From Corynebacterium humireducens NBRC 106098 = DSM 45392 (GTDB lineage: Bacteria; Actinomycetota; Actinomycetes; Mycobacteriales; Mycobacteriaceae), in NCBI RefSeq assembly GCF_000819445.1, contig NZ_CP005286.1, positions 1,860,001 through 1,924,000 of the forward strand: a stretch of 64,000 nt of DNA. Reading direction: 5' to 3'. Under the pieces are notes generated by a model. That model was not told where the DNA came from. It did no database searches and saw only the letters and a program-made list of their open reading frames with translations. Below are positions 36,065 through 43,573 of the stretch, one piece after another (position 1 is the first letter of the stretch; every line of letters starts with the position of its first letter). The position numbers and the translations under genes were made by a program.

Positions 36065-36375
36065 AAGGGTAAACGTCCTGGTCAAACCTGTTCGTGCAGG
36101 TCAGGACACTTTACCCCGTCTCACATAATCCCAGGTGATAACAGCCATTTTTGGGCAACTGTGGGCAAAATGTGGGCACCAACAGCGGGCTGATCGGCCC
36201 CACATCACACGCGCACGCGCGCGAGGACCAGGCCCCACACACCCCACCGACCAACAGCTTCTTGCAGCTCAAACCCCCGGTCAGCTCCGCCAGAGAGATA
36301 TTCCGAACCGTGGGCAAAGGGGGGATCTGCCGCCGGGGCGGGCTCAGGATTCCGGCCGCCCCGGTACTCAGCTGG
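36065..36375. promoter_or_regulatory. left-end non-coding region with integrase arm-like repeats
   Basis: No gene is seen in these 311 bp. TGGGCA occurs at 36152, 36162 and 36173 (spacing 10 and 11) and again near 36310. The 20-bp block at 36160-36179 (TGTGGGCAAAATGTGGGCAC) recurs at 46117-46136 near the other end. This arrangement suggests arm-type sites for the tyrosine integrase. An alternating CG-rich stretch lies around 36208-36222. Confidence 0.55.
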
Positions 36376-36906
36376 TCAGCGGACCCAGCCCTTGTTCTCC
36401 TGCTCATCCAGGTTGACCTTGGAGTAACCCCGCTCGATACGCGGGATCTCCTGCGCCTTGTTCAGGCGGCGGGTGATCTCCTCCGGGTCCTTGATGAACG
36501 CGGCGATCCACTGCTCACGCTGTCCCGGTGATGCCTTACCCACCCGGATGGCCTGGTCGACTACCTGCTCAGCATTGAGCCGGCCTGCCTGAGTCTGGGC
36601 GACGACACCGACCTTCAAGGTCTCCTGCATCTTGTCCCACACGGCAGCGTCGACCACGACGGTTCTGTCGATCTTCGCCTGAGCCTTGACCTGAGCCTTG
36701 ACGTCGTTGATTGCTGCGGCGATCTCCTGGTCGGTGGCACCGGAAAGGGTTTCCACCGCGGCGACAACCTCCTCGAGGGTGGCGGCCTGGTCGAGTCTCA
36801 GGGCGGCGGTGAGTCGGTTCCACTGCTCCGGGCTGAAGCCGATGTTCTCCTCGGCAGCCGGTGGGGTGCCCTCCTCGTTGCGGGCGAATCGGTTGAGGAA
36901 ACTCAC
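36376..36906 (-). CDS. probable internally initiated scaffold protein
   Basis: In frame with the protease, GTG at 36906 is preceded by GAAAGGAG (36920-36913) with a six-base spacer (AACATC). The same leader style (GAAAGGAACATC before GTG) drives the decoration gene of this element. The 176-aa product starts VSFLNRFARNEEGTPPAAEE and carries the helical scaffold region without the protease, like lambda Nu3 inside gene C. Inference from the ribosome binding site; expression is untested. Confidence 0.6.
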   Translation of the reverse strand: MSFLNRFARNEEGTPPAAEENIGFSPEQWNRLTAALRLDQAATLEEVVAAVETLSGATDQEIAAAINDVKAQVKAQAKIDRTVVVDAAVWDKMQETLKVGVVAQTQAGRLNAEQVVDQAIRVGKASPGQREQWIAAFIKDPEEITRRLNKAQEIPRIERGYSKVNLDEQENKGWVR

Positions 36907-37515
36907 GATGTTCTCCTTTCGGGAGGGGGTGGCCAGGGCGGCCAGGTTGGGGGCCGGTGCGTTACTGCGCCCGGCGTAGCGGTACTGGGTCAGGGCTGAA
37001 GCGGACACCGTGGCCGGTTGTTCAGCCTTCATGCCGTGGATGGCGTCGGCCAGACCAGCTTTCACAGCTTCTTCCGCGCTGAACCAGGTCTCTGCCTTCA
37101 TGAGGTCGCGCCATTGCTCCTTGGTGCCGCCCGCTTTCGTGGCGTAGATGCCAGCGAGAGTGTCTGAGATGCGGTTGAGCTGTGCAGCGTCCTTGGTGAG
37201 CTGATCGAAGTTGCCCTGTGTCATGAGCATGGCGTCATGGATCATGAGCTCGGCGTTACTGCACATGACGAGCCGGTCGGCACCGCCGATGGCGATGTAG
37301 CTGGCGGCGCTGGCGGCCAGGCCCTCAATGATGACGGTGACCTTCCCGGCGTACTCACGGAGAGTGTTCATGATGGCCAGCCCTGCGTAGGCGTCACCAC
37401 CCGGGGAGTTCACCCGAACCGTGAGGTCACCACTGCGGTTGGCCAGGGCGGTGGTCACTGCCTTCGGAGTGCTGTCACCGGTCCCGATCTCGTCGTAGAT
37501 GAGTACGTCATTCAC
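36376..37515 (-). CDS. ClpP-like head maturation protease fused to scaffold-like C-terminus
   Basis: 379 aa. The N-terminal 180 residues are a ClpP/S49-like phage prohead protease: VRVNSPGGDAYAGLAIMNTL, catalytic serine in GLAASAASYIA, and histidine in ELMIHDAML. From about residue 200 the protein is helical, Gln/Glu/Ala-rich and scaffold-like (VAAVETLSGATDQEIAAAIN, VKAQVKAQAK). It matures the capsid shell. It lies downstream of the decoration and capsid genes in the left-running transcript. Start GTG/ATG at 37515 gives MNDVLIYDEIG. A strong internal start at 36906 may yield the scaffold alone. Confidence 0.88.
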   Translation of the reverse strand: MNDVLIYDEIGTGDSTPKAVTTALANRSGDLTVRVNSPGGDAYAGLAIMNTLREYAGKVTVIIEGLAASAASYIAIGGADRLVMCSNAELMIHDAMLMTQGNFDQLTKDAAQLNRISDTLAGIYATKAGGTKEQWRDLMKAETWFSAEEAVKAGLADAIHGMKAEQPATVSASALTQYRYAGRSNAPAPNLAALATPSRKENIVSFLNRFARNEEGTPPAAEENIGFSPEQWNRLTAALRLDQAATLEEVVAAVETLSGATDQEIAAAINDVKAQVKAQAKIDRTVVVDAAVWDKMQETLKVGVVAQTQAGRLNAEQVVDQAIRVGKASPGQREQWIAAFIKDPEEITRRLNKAQEIPRIERGYSKVNLDEQENKGWVR

Positions 37516-37524
37516 GGGTGTCTC

Positions 37525-37905
37525 CTAGTGGGCGAGGGAGACCAGGGCGTCAGCCCCGGCGGTCGCGTCATCCGCAGCCCAGCCGACGACCGTGCCGGTG
37601 GTGGCGGGGATGGCGGTGCCGTCCTCCCCCACCTCGATGCCGGTGCCCGCGGTGATGGCAGCTCCGGCGAGGACGGTGACGACTCGGCCGGAGCCGCGGG
37701 CGACACCGACAAGATCGTCCTGGTCGGCGTCATACTTCGCGACACCGGCAACAGCGGAACCGGCGGGGGCGGTGGCTACGGCGATGTTGCCGTAGCGCAT
37801 GGGGCCGGAGTAGGAGACGAAGGTCTTACCGCTCACCGCAGCGGTGGCCACTGCGGTCAGGTTAGTACCGGGGTTGAAGCGGTCACGCATTTCGTTGAGA
37901 TACAC
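37525..37905 (-). CDS. DUF2190-like capsid decoration protein
   Basis: 126 aa, starting at GTG 37905 behind GAAAGGAACATC. The Ala/Gly/Val/Thr-rich beta pattern (GTNLTAVATAAVSGKTFVSY, VVTVLAGAAITAGTGIEVGE, TGTVVGWAADDA) is typical of DUF2190 cement proteins located between capsid and protease genes in phages. It probably stabilises the capsid surface. Confidence 0.75.
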   Translation of the reverse strand: MYLNEMRDRFNPGTNLTAVATAAVSGKTFVSYSGPMRYGNIAVATAPAGSAVAGVAKYDADQDDLVGVARGSGRVVTVLAGAAITAGTGIEVGEDGTAIPATTGTVVGWAADDATAGADALVSLAH

Positions 37906-37920
37906 GATGTTCCTTTCGGG

Positions 37921-38808
37921 TTAGGCGTCGATGCCGTGGATGGTGGCGACAGCCGCGGGGAGGGTCACACCCATGACCGGGACGGCGTAGCCCTGAACCC
38001 AGTCCTGGCGGTGCTGCTCATCACGCCAGGTACTGACGGTCAGGCCCTCCTCGTAGCGGACGAAACCGGCATTGTTCGGGTCGACCAGAAACGCCTTGTC
38101 GCTGGCGACGTAGGGGGAGGAAATCATCTCGAGACCGTAGTCATCGAGCATGGCCTTCAGGCCGGTGCCGTAGATGCCGCGGAGGTTGGCGCGTGTCATC
38201 GGGTTGACCAGCAGGCGCTTGTACTCGATGCCCAGCTCCAGGTTCTCGGCGAGGGCGAACACACCCGCAATGTGATAGTGCGGGCGGTCCATCGGCGGGG
38301 TGGGTGTCGCACCGTCGACCAGGGTCTCATGCCACGGAGTGTCGATCACCAGCTGTACATTCTCTCCGGCGTTGATGACCGCATCGAGGGTGGAGATAGC
38401 CACGCGGTTGATCTTGCGGGCGATGGTGTTGGCCAGGCGGGTGGTGTCGTTGTCGAAGTCGATGGAGTTGTTGCGCTTGCGGGCCTCATCGGAAACGGCG
38501 AACTTGCCTCCGAAGTCCTGCACCCGGGCAAGCTGTGCCTCCGGGCGGGCGGTGTAGAGGACCGGGTACTCATCGCCGGGCTGGCGGTTGGCGACATCGT
38601 TCTCGGTGAACAGGTGCTTCTCGGTGATCTTGGAGTAGATCACGGTGCCGCCGGTGACTTCACCACCCTCGGCGAAGACGGAATCGACGATCAGGTTCTT
38701 ACCTGCGATCTCGGCGACACGCTGCTCGATGATGGTGGGATCGTTGAGCGCCTGGTCAACGGAGATGACGCCGTTGTTGTAGTCGGCGCGGCCGGGGTAA
38801 AAAGACAC
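37921..38808 (-). CDS. major capsid protein
   Basis: 295 aa from GTG 38808 (AAGGAG eight bases upstream). The sequence (VSFYPGRADYNNGVISVDQA at the start; VLYTARPEAQLARVQDFGGK; EYKRLLVNPMTRANLRGIYG; ISSPYVASDKAFLVDPNNAG) fits an HK97-fold actinophage capsid protein. Its neighbours are decoration protein and protease on one side and a 67-aa protein on the other. It forms the satellite or prophage head. Confidence 0.82.
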   Translation of the reverse strand: MSFYPGRADYNNGVISVDQALNDPTIIEQRVAEIAGKNLIVDSVFAEGGEVTGGTVIYSKITEKHLFTENDVANRQPGDEYPVLYTARPEAQLARVQDFGGKFAVSDEARKRNNSIDFDNDTTRLANTIARKINRVAISTLDAVINAGENVQLVIDTPWHETLVDGATPTPPMDRPHYHIAGVFALAENLELGIEYKRLLVNPMTRANLRGIYGTGLKAMLDDYGLEMISSPYVASDKAFLVDPNNAGFVRYEEGLTVSTWRDEQHRQDWVQGYAVPVMGVTLPAAVATIHGIDA

Positions 38809-38809
38809 G

Positions 38810-39013
38810 TTAGTTCTCCTTCTCAGAGGCGGCGGCCAGGTAGCCCAGGTACCAGACAGCGACATGGCTGGGATCGAGGTAGGCCGGTGGCTGGGGAATG
38901 CCCGGCACCTGGCCGGTGAACGCGATCCCCTCCTCCTGCGGGTTGAGGTGCTGGTCAGTCGGCAGACTGTTGAACAGGTCGCTCAGTGAGAGCGGGATAA
39001 TGCGTAGTGCCAT
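38810..39013 (-). CDS. small protein upstream of capsid gene
   Basis: 67 aa, MALRIIPLSLSDLFNSLPTD, then Pro-rich (VPGIPQPPAYLDPSH) and ending EKEN. GGAAGGAGTGCCCCTC precedes its ATG. Its stop is one base from the capsid start, which suggests coupling. It could be a minor head or assembly factor. Family not recognised. Confidence 0.6.
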   Translation of the reverse strand: MALRIIPLSLSDLFNSLPTDQHLNPQEEGIAFTGQVPGIPQPPAYLDPSHVAVWYLGYLAAASEKEN

Positions 39014-39047
39014 GAGGGGCACTCCTTCCTTGTAGTTGGGGTATGAG

Positions 39048-39416
39048 CTATCGCCAGTCGCGGAAGACTTCCACGTCCTCACGGTTGAGGTGCCACCGGC
39101 CGGCGATCTTCTGCCCCGGGAGTCGTCCCCTGGCCAGCAGGTCACGGACGTTGCGCTCGGTGCAGTCGAGGAGTTCAGCGGTGGTGGCGACGTCGATACG
39201 CTCATACTCGATATGCTCATCGGCCAGCTGCTCAGGCGGTGCCGTGGTTCCGGTGGCGGAAGTCAGTTCTGCCGCCAGGACGAGGACGTTGGACTGCAGG
39301 CGGGCACCGTGCCGGCCGGCGATGTCCTGTGCGGCGATGATGGCGCGACCCAGGGCGACAGCGTCATCGCGGTTGAGGATCACCCCACCAGCGGGGAGAT
39401 AGCGGACTCTAGACAA
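39048..39416 (-). CDS. helix-turn-helix DNA-binding protein, MerR/excisionase-like
   Basis: About 122 aa. The C-terminal winged-helix region VATTAELLDCTERNVRDLLA, then RLPGQKIAGRWHLNREDVEV, is a helix-turn-helix of the excisionase/MerR type. The start is uncertain: TTG 39416 overlaps the upstream WhiB-like stop (TTGTCTAG), while GTG 39383 is an alternative. A role in excision or regulation is likely. Confidence 0.6.
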   Translation of the reverse strand: MSRVRYLPAGGVILNRDDAVALGRAIIAAQDIAGRHGARLQSNVLVLAAELTSATGTTAPPEQLADEHIEYERIDVATTAELLDCTERNVRDLLARGRLPGQKIAGRWHLNREDVEVFRDWR

Positions 39417-39702
39417 CGTTGACCCCCTCGAGAGTGGTGGTGACCTGGCGGGCGTCGACACCGGCCCAGATTCCCTCACGCTGGCCCAGGGGAAGGTCAA
39501 GAAGGGCTTGGGCACACCGGACGGTGACGGGGCACCTGGCGCACATCTGGCGGGCCTGATCGTGCCGGTCCTCGGCGTCGAGGAGTCGCTCGTTCTTCCC
39601 GGGCGCGTCGAACAGTGGGGCGTGGCCAGTGCAAGCGGCGCCGTGAAGATCCGGGTTGATGAGGGCGGTCAGTTCGGTGGGAATCCTCGGCCAGTGGGTC
39701 AA
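39409..39702 (-). CDS. WhiB-like iron-sulfur regulator
   Basis: 97 aa. Four Fe-S cysteines: C24, C54, C57, C63 (CARCPVTVRC), followed by the GIWAG turn at 77-81 and a basic tail start. Actinophages often carry Wbl proteins that alter host or lysogeny control. TTG 39702 overlaps the previous stop by TTGA, fitting the coupled style of this element. It is shorter at the C-terminus than many chromosomal Wbl proteins. Confidence 0.85.
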   Translation of the reverse strand: MTHWPRIPTELTALINPDLHGAACTGHAPLFDAPGKNERLLDAEDRHDQARQMCARCPVTVRCAQALLDLPLGQREGIWAGVDARQVTTTLEGVNVV

Positions 39703-39887
39703 GGCTGGTCGACCTCCTCAAGCAAGTCGGCCAGGGCGTTGGCCAGGTCGATGGCCTGCTGTTGGGTGAGGCTGGCGAGGGTGGGGCCGCGGAAGAAGAT
39801 CCGGCCAGGGGTGATCCTGTCGTGGCGGATGACGATGGGCAGGGTGCCACCACCAGTGAGCCGGTTGACTCGAAGACGGATAGTCAT
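39699..39887 (-). CDS. small phage-type protein, unknown
   Basis: 62 aa: MTIRLRVNRLTGGGTLPIVI, then RHDRITPGRIFF and a C-terminal helix (QQQAIDLANALADLLEEV). GAAAGGCAACC precedes the ATG at 39887. Its stop overlaps the WhiB-like start. No family recognised. Confidence 0.6.
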   Translation of the reverse strand: MTIRLRVNRLTGGGTLPIVIRHDRITPGRIFFRGPTLASLTQQQAIDLANALADLLEEVDQP

Positions 39888-39925
39888 GGTTGCCTTTCGA
39901 TTTCTGTAGAGAAGTTTCGCTGGAA

Positions 39926-40090
39926 CTGATTCCACTGATTCCAGCAGGTCAGGGGGCGATTCCACGGAATTGTGGAATCAGTTCCACCGGAAGTGGAATC
40001 AGTTGGAATCGGTATGGAATCAGTGTGGAATCAGTCGGTGACCTGCATGGAATCAGTGGAATCACTTTTTTCAGAACTTTCTTTGAATTC
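39926..40090. other. iteron array and A+T-rich tract: candidate replication origin
   Basis: GGAATCAG appears at 39974, 39995, 40016, 40027 and 40049, with variants GGAATCGG at 40005 and GGAATCAC at 40058; inverted copies CTGATTCC are at 39926 and 39935. Spacings are close to one or two helical turns (21, 10, 11, 11, 22, 9). An A+T-rich stretch (40063-40090) follows and includes the helicase stop. Such arrays beside P4-type helicase/primase genes serve as origins in phage satellites. Confidence 0.75.
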
Positions 40091-41519
40091 CCTTGACTAC
40101 CTCCACCCGTTTCCCGGTTATCTCCCGCTTGGTGGGACCGACTCCGGGGAGGCCGGCGGCCTTGAGCTTGGCCTTGAACCGGTTCTGGGAGACCGGAGTG
40201 CCACCCCGCCCCCTCATCGACAACTGGAAGGCGGCGTACACCTCGGCCAGTGGCTCGTAGTCCTCAGGCTCTCCGGTGACGGCGTAGTGCTCCCGGATGA
40301 AGGTGGCTTCGGGGGCGGCGGCGTCATGGAGCATTTCGACGGTCTCGGCGGTACTGGCCGGAGTGGTGAACCTCCCCTGGTCGTGCAGGCGGGTGGCACC
40401 GTGCAGGGCCCAGTTGAAGATCCCGGGCAGCTCGACGACCAGGCGGTCGAACAGGCTGGTGTCCTCCCTACCGATGTGGCTGACAGCGGTCTCGAGGACG
40501 ACCCACCGGTCGACGAGGGCACCGGAGGAGTCGCGGAAGGACGGCAACTCGTTGGAGACGAGCATGACGCGGGTGGGCAGGGTGCCGGTCCAGTTGTCCT
40601 GGTACTTCTTCTCGACGGGCACGGCGTCCTGGCCGATGACCATGAGCAGTCGTTCAACGACGGCGTCAGGCAGTGCGCCGCTGTCGCGGGAGTCGGAGAG
40701 CACGGCCAGGGGTTTGCCTACCCAGTCGGCCAGCCCGAAGTTCCCGGCCAGGGACTGCATGGACGTCGGCGCAACGTTGGTCGCCCCCAGCAGGGCGGTG
40801 ACGATCCGGACGATCAGGCTCTTACCGGAGCGGCGGGGGCCGATGAGCATGAAGCCCTTCTGCTGGTCCAGACGTCCGGTGACGAGGTAGCCGAAGATCT
40901 CCTGCAGGGCGAGGCCGGCGGCCGGGTCGTGGGCGAACGTCGTGGTGACGAAATGCTCCCACTGCGGGCAGGTGGCCTGCGGGTCGTAGTCGAAGCCCAG
41001 TGCCCACGTGTTGAACAGCTGCGGGGTGTGGGGGCTGAGCGTGACCGTGGACAGGTCCAGCAGGCCGTTGCGCAGGCTGACGAGCTGCTCGGCACCCTGA
41101 GTGCCGTCGAGCCATGTGGGGGCGTCCAGACGGTCGGGGATGAACGTCTGCAGCTGCAGGGGCTCGATGATGTTGTTGACCTTCGCGGTCGTCGGAGCCC
41201 ACGCTTTCGGCTCTCCGTCCTTATCGGTGTAGGTGACCTCCTCGAGCCGGTCCCAGACGGGCTTGCGCAGCTCGAGTTCGGTGGACAGCTGACGCCAGTA
41301 GGTGCCTTCCCAGCTCCACCACTGTCCACGCCAGTACACCAGGGTTCGGTGCCCGCCGGTGGTGAACAGGTCGGCAATGAGGCGGCGGGCAACCTGCATG
41401 GGGAACGAAGACGGCGGGTAGGTGTTCCAGTCGTCGGCGGCGTCGACAGCACCGGTGGCGACGAGCTCGGCGACGCTCGGCGGGTCGGGCAGGGGGACGA
41501 CGTTGCTCAGGTTCGACAC
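40071..41519 (-). CDS. D5/P4-type SF3 helicase (phage/plasmid primase C-terminal family)
   Basis: 482 aa. The helicase core has Walker A GPRRSGKSLIV near residue 238, Walker B-like LAVLSDSRDSG, and sensor region TRVMLVSNELPSF, as in DUF5906/P4-type replicative helicases. An N-terminal D5-like region precedes (VYWRGQWWSWEGTYWRQLS, LRNGLLDLST), and a winged-helix-like C-terminus contains NRFKAKLKAAGLPG. GTG 41519 directly follows the prim-pol stop (TAAGTG). It probably opens the adjacent iteron origin. Confidence 0.88.
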   Translation of the reverse strand: MSNLSNVVPLPDPPSVAELVATGAVDAADDWNTYPPSSFPMQVARRLIADLFTTGGHRTLVYWRGQWWSWEGTYWRQLSTELELRKPVWDRLEEVTYTDKDGEPKAWAPTTAKVNNIIEPLQLQTFIPDRLDAPTWLDGTQGAEQLVSLRNGLLDLSTVTLSPHTPQLFNTWALGFDYDPQATCPQWEHFVTTTFAHDPAAGLALQEIFGYLVTGRLDQQKGFMLIGPRRSGKSLIVRIVTALLGATNVAPTSMQSLAGNFGLADWVGKPLAVLSDSRDSGALPDAVVERLLMVIGQDAVPVEKKYQDNWTGTLPTRVMLVSNELPSFRDSSGALVDRWVVLETAVSHIGREDTSLFDRLVVELPGIFNWALHGATRLHDQGRFTTPASTAETVEMLHDAAAPEATFIREHYAVTGEPEDYEPLAEVYAAFQLSMRGRGGTPVSQNRFKAKLKAAGLPGVGPTKREITGKRVEVVKGIQRKF

Positions 41520-42353
41520 TTACGCCGCGCTCCGTTCTGCCCCTTCGCGGGCACTGCGGTGGGTGGCCTCGATTTCCTTCTCGTCGAGGCCGATGGTGAG
41601 GGCGGCGTCGAGAAGCTCGTCGACGCGGTGCTCGTAACCGAACTGGTAGGCCTGGAACAGGACACTGTTCAAGGTGGTGTTGCGGGTGCCGTCGGTGGCG
41701 GCGAGAAGCGTGGCGACCAGGTGCCCGCCGTCGCCCTTCTTGATCAGGTTGACGGGGATGATCGGGCGCGGTGGCTTGACGGGCTTGAACACGTGACGCT
41801 GCAGGTGGTGCGGGAGCTCGGGCAGCTCGGCAGGGTCGCACCAGGACAGGCAGCGGTAGAGTCGGCCGGTCTTCGGGTGGATGGACCCGGGCATGACGAG
41901 CAGGCCACCGTGGTGCTTGATGTCGATCCCCTTCCCGGCGGTATCGCGAAGGTCCATGCGGTAGGGCAGGCGGAACCACACGTGCAGTCCACCGGTCCCG
42001 GTCTCGGTGACGAAGGTGGCCGGCAGGGTGTGGCCGGCGTTGATCGCGGCCCAGGTGTCCAGGCCACCGCTGCGGACGTCGACGTCGAGGACGACGACGT
42101 GGGCCGGGGGCCGGCCCCCGATGTTGGCGTCAGGCCAGCGGGTCCACCACTGGCTGATCTGGTCGAGGTTGTCGGTGAAGTCGGCGAAGCTCATGTCCCA
42201 CATCGGCCGTTTCCCCGCGGCCGCGTAATGCCATGTCGGGGGCATGAGTGGGCCGACCTCGAATCCCCACCCGGCGAGGGTGATGGCGTCGACATGCTGC
42301 GGGCTCATCTGGCCGTTGGCGGGCTGTTTCCGCTCGAAACTGTTGGGAGACAC
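41520..42353 (-). CDS. bifunctional primase-polymerase (prim-pol)
   Basis: About 277 aa. The prim-pol signature is visible: AHVVVLDVDVRSGGLDTW (acidic pair), ETGTGGLHVWFRLP (histidine) and GGLLVMPGSIH. It makes primers and can extend them. GTG 42353 starts VSPNSFERKQPANGQ; ATG 42308 is possible. The C-terminal helical part may link to the helicase encoded immediately downstream. Together they form a split primase-helicase replication module. Confidence 0.85.
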   Translation of the reverse strand: MSPNSFERKQPANGQMSPQHVDAITLAGWGFEVGPLMPPTWHYAAAGKRPMWDMSFADFTDNLDQISQWWTRWPDANIGGRPPAHVVVLDVDVRSGGLDTWAAINAGHTLPATFVTETGTGGLHVWFRLPYRMDLRDTAGKGIDIKHHGGLLVMPGSIHPKTGRLYRCLSWCDPAELPELPHHLQRHVFKPVKPPRPIIPVNLIKKGDGGHLVATLLAATDGTRNTTLNSVLFQAYQFGYEHRVDELLDAALTIGLDEKEIEATHRSAREGAERSAA

Positions 42354-42431
42354 AGAATCAACTTTCTGTCGTAGGTGAGTGAATGGGGCCCGTCCTGTGA
42401 GATGTGGCGTGGTCCTCGTTGTTGAGGTTGT

Positions 42432-42494
42432 GCGCTCCGGGGACTTGAACACCCGGTGTCTGCCAGTAGCGCGGTTCAGGCGTCACAGTGACGC
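42432..42494 (-). other. structured spacer: tRNA T-arm-like hairpin plus palindrome
   Basis: In the 146-bp gap between the zinc-ribbon and prim-pol genes, the minus strand holds GCGCT...AGCGC enclosing ACACCGGGTGTTCAAGTCCC, which mimics a tRNA T arm and acceptor. Next to it is the palindrome GCGTCACAGTGACGC (42480-42494). They could be an operator, terminator or RNA element; function not known. Confidence 0.35.
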
Positions 42495-42499
42495 AACGG

Positions 42500-42730
42500 T
42501 CAAGGGGCAGGGATCATGGTGATTCCGTAGGCTCGGCCGTTCACAATGCCGAGGTAGTGGGTGAACATGTTGTTGACTTGCGCCTCGACGTCCTGCTCCG
42601 GGGTCTGACACTTCGGGCACAGCACGGCAACGAGCAGGCCGGCCTTCCACTCCCCGTTCCACAGCTCGACATCATGCGAACCCAGTCGGAACCGGCGGCG
42701 GCACACCGTGCACTTGTAGGGCTTCTTCAC
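42500..42730 (-). CDS. small zinc-ribbon protein
   Basis: 76 aa from GTG 42730 (GAGG seven bases upstream). Two cysteine pairs, CTVC near residue 9 and CPKC near residue 42, suggest one zinc ribbon; the C-terminus is AYGITMIPAP. The GTG overlaps the stop of the 25-aa peptide by GTGA. Function unknown, likely nucleic-acid related. Confidence 0.6.
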   Translation of the reverse strand: MKKPYKCTVCRRRFRLGSHDVELWNGEWKAGLLVAVLCPKCQTPEQDVEAQVNNMFTHYLGIVNGRAYGITMIPAP

Positions 42731-42804
42731 TGCGGGCACCTCGTCACTTCCAGGCCCAGGGCGACGACCAGGACGGTGACGCCGACGAGCGCAACACCGA
42801 TCAC
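42727..42804 (-). CDS. 25-aa putative membrane peptide
   Basis: GTG 42804 to TGA 42727: VIGVALVGVTVLVVALGLEV then TRCPQ, almost entirely one hydrophobic helix. Both ends overlap neighbouring genes by GTGA, the coupling style used throughout this element, which supports translation. Possible roles are inhibitory or holin-like; none shown. Confidence 0.45.
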   Translation of the reverse strand: MIGVALVGVTVLVVALGLEVTRCPQ

Positions 42805-43022
42805 GGCTCCCCCTCGATCTCCTCGACGTCGAGGACGTCACCCAGGATGTGGAAGGTGTGGGGGTCGTGCGGGCCGACAAGCTCGAGGATCACACCGCTC
42901 TCCGGGCTCGTCCGGTTCGCGGACGGGCGGAACAGGGCCGTGGGGCCGAACTCCTCCCGGATGATCGATTCGACGCTTTCACCGACGTAGGACAGGCCCC
43001 CGCGGATGGTCAGGCGGATCAC
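42801..43022 (-). CDS. small protein, unknown
   Basis: 73 aa starting MIRLTIRGGLSYVGESVESI at GTG 43022. It has a beta-rich middle (SGVILELVGPHDPHTFHILG) and acidic end. Overlaps the previous gene by GTGA and the 25-aa peptide by GTGA. No family recognised. Confidence 0.6.
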   Translation of the reverse strand: MIRLTIRGGLSYVGESVESIIREEFGPTALFRPSANRTSPESGVILELVGPHDPHTFHILGDVLDVEEIEGEP

Positions 43023-43570
43023 AGTTCCTCCTCGAGCCGTGCGAGCTGGAAGTCACGCCGACGACGCCGGGCATGGCGAGCTTCGGCCAGCAGTTCCGGG
43101 GTGACGGTGGTGACGTCCTGGTCGAGGACTTCCTCGAGGAACTCAACGGCGTCATGTTCGAGCTGCTCGGTCCACTGGTCGGTGCCCAGGGCGTCGAGAA
43201 GTTCGACGGAGTACGTGATGTCAGCTTCGGCACCCTGGACGATGACGGCACGCTCGTTGTTCAACCGAACACGCCGGTCCTTCTCGGCGGCGGCGCGGGC
43301 GTGCTCGGACTGCGCAGCGACGCAACCCTCGTTGATCGTGACGGCCTGCGGGCCGTCGGCGACCATCTCCTGCGCGACGTGGATGGGAACCAGGACGGGG
43401 ATGAAGTCTTCCTTCGAGATCTTCACGCCTTCCCAGGTGCCGAAGGTGTCGCGGGTGTTGTGTCCCCAGCGGGAAAGGTAAGCTGTGGTCACGGAGCGCT
43501 CTGCAATGCTCTTGTTGTCCTCGACGCCGGTGGCCGCCGGCGCGGGGACATTCTTCGTGTTGGTGGACAT
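43019..43570 (-). CDS. hypothetical phage-type protein
   Basis: 183 aa: MSTNTKNVPAPAATGVEDNK, then a predicted alpha/beta part (WEGVKISKEDFIPVLVPIHV), and a C-terminal coiled, charged helix (RHARRRRRDFQLARLEEEL). GAAAGGAACTGACCC precedes the ATG. Function unknown. Confidence 0.6.
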   Translation of the reverse strand: MSTNTKNVPAPAATGVEDNKSIAERSVTTAYLSRWGHNTRDTFGTWEGVKISKEDFIPVLVPIHVAQEMVADGPQAVTINEGCVAAQSEHARAAAEKDRRVRLNNERAVIVQGAEADITYSVELLDALGTDQWTEQLEHDAVEFLEEVLDQDVTTVTPELLAEARHARRRRRDFQLARLEEEL

Positions 43571-43573
43571 GGG

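Noticed and set aside
39972..42374. 800-codon plus-strand frame across the helicase and prim-pol genes
   Set aside because: Antisense shadow; the minus strand carries clear helicase and prim-pol motifs.
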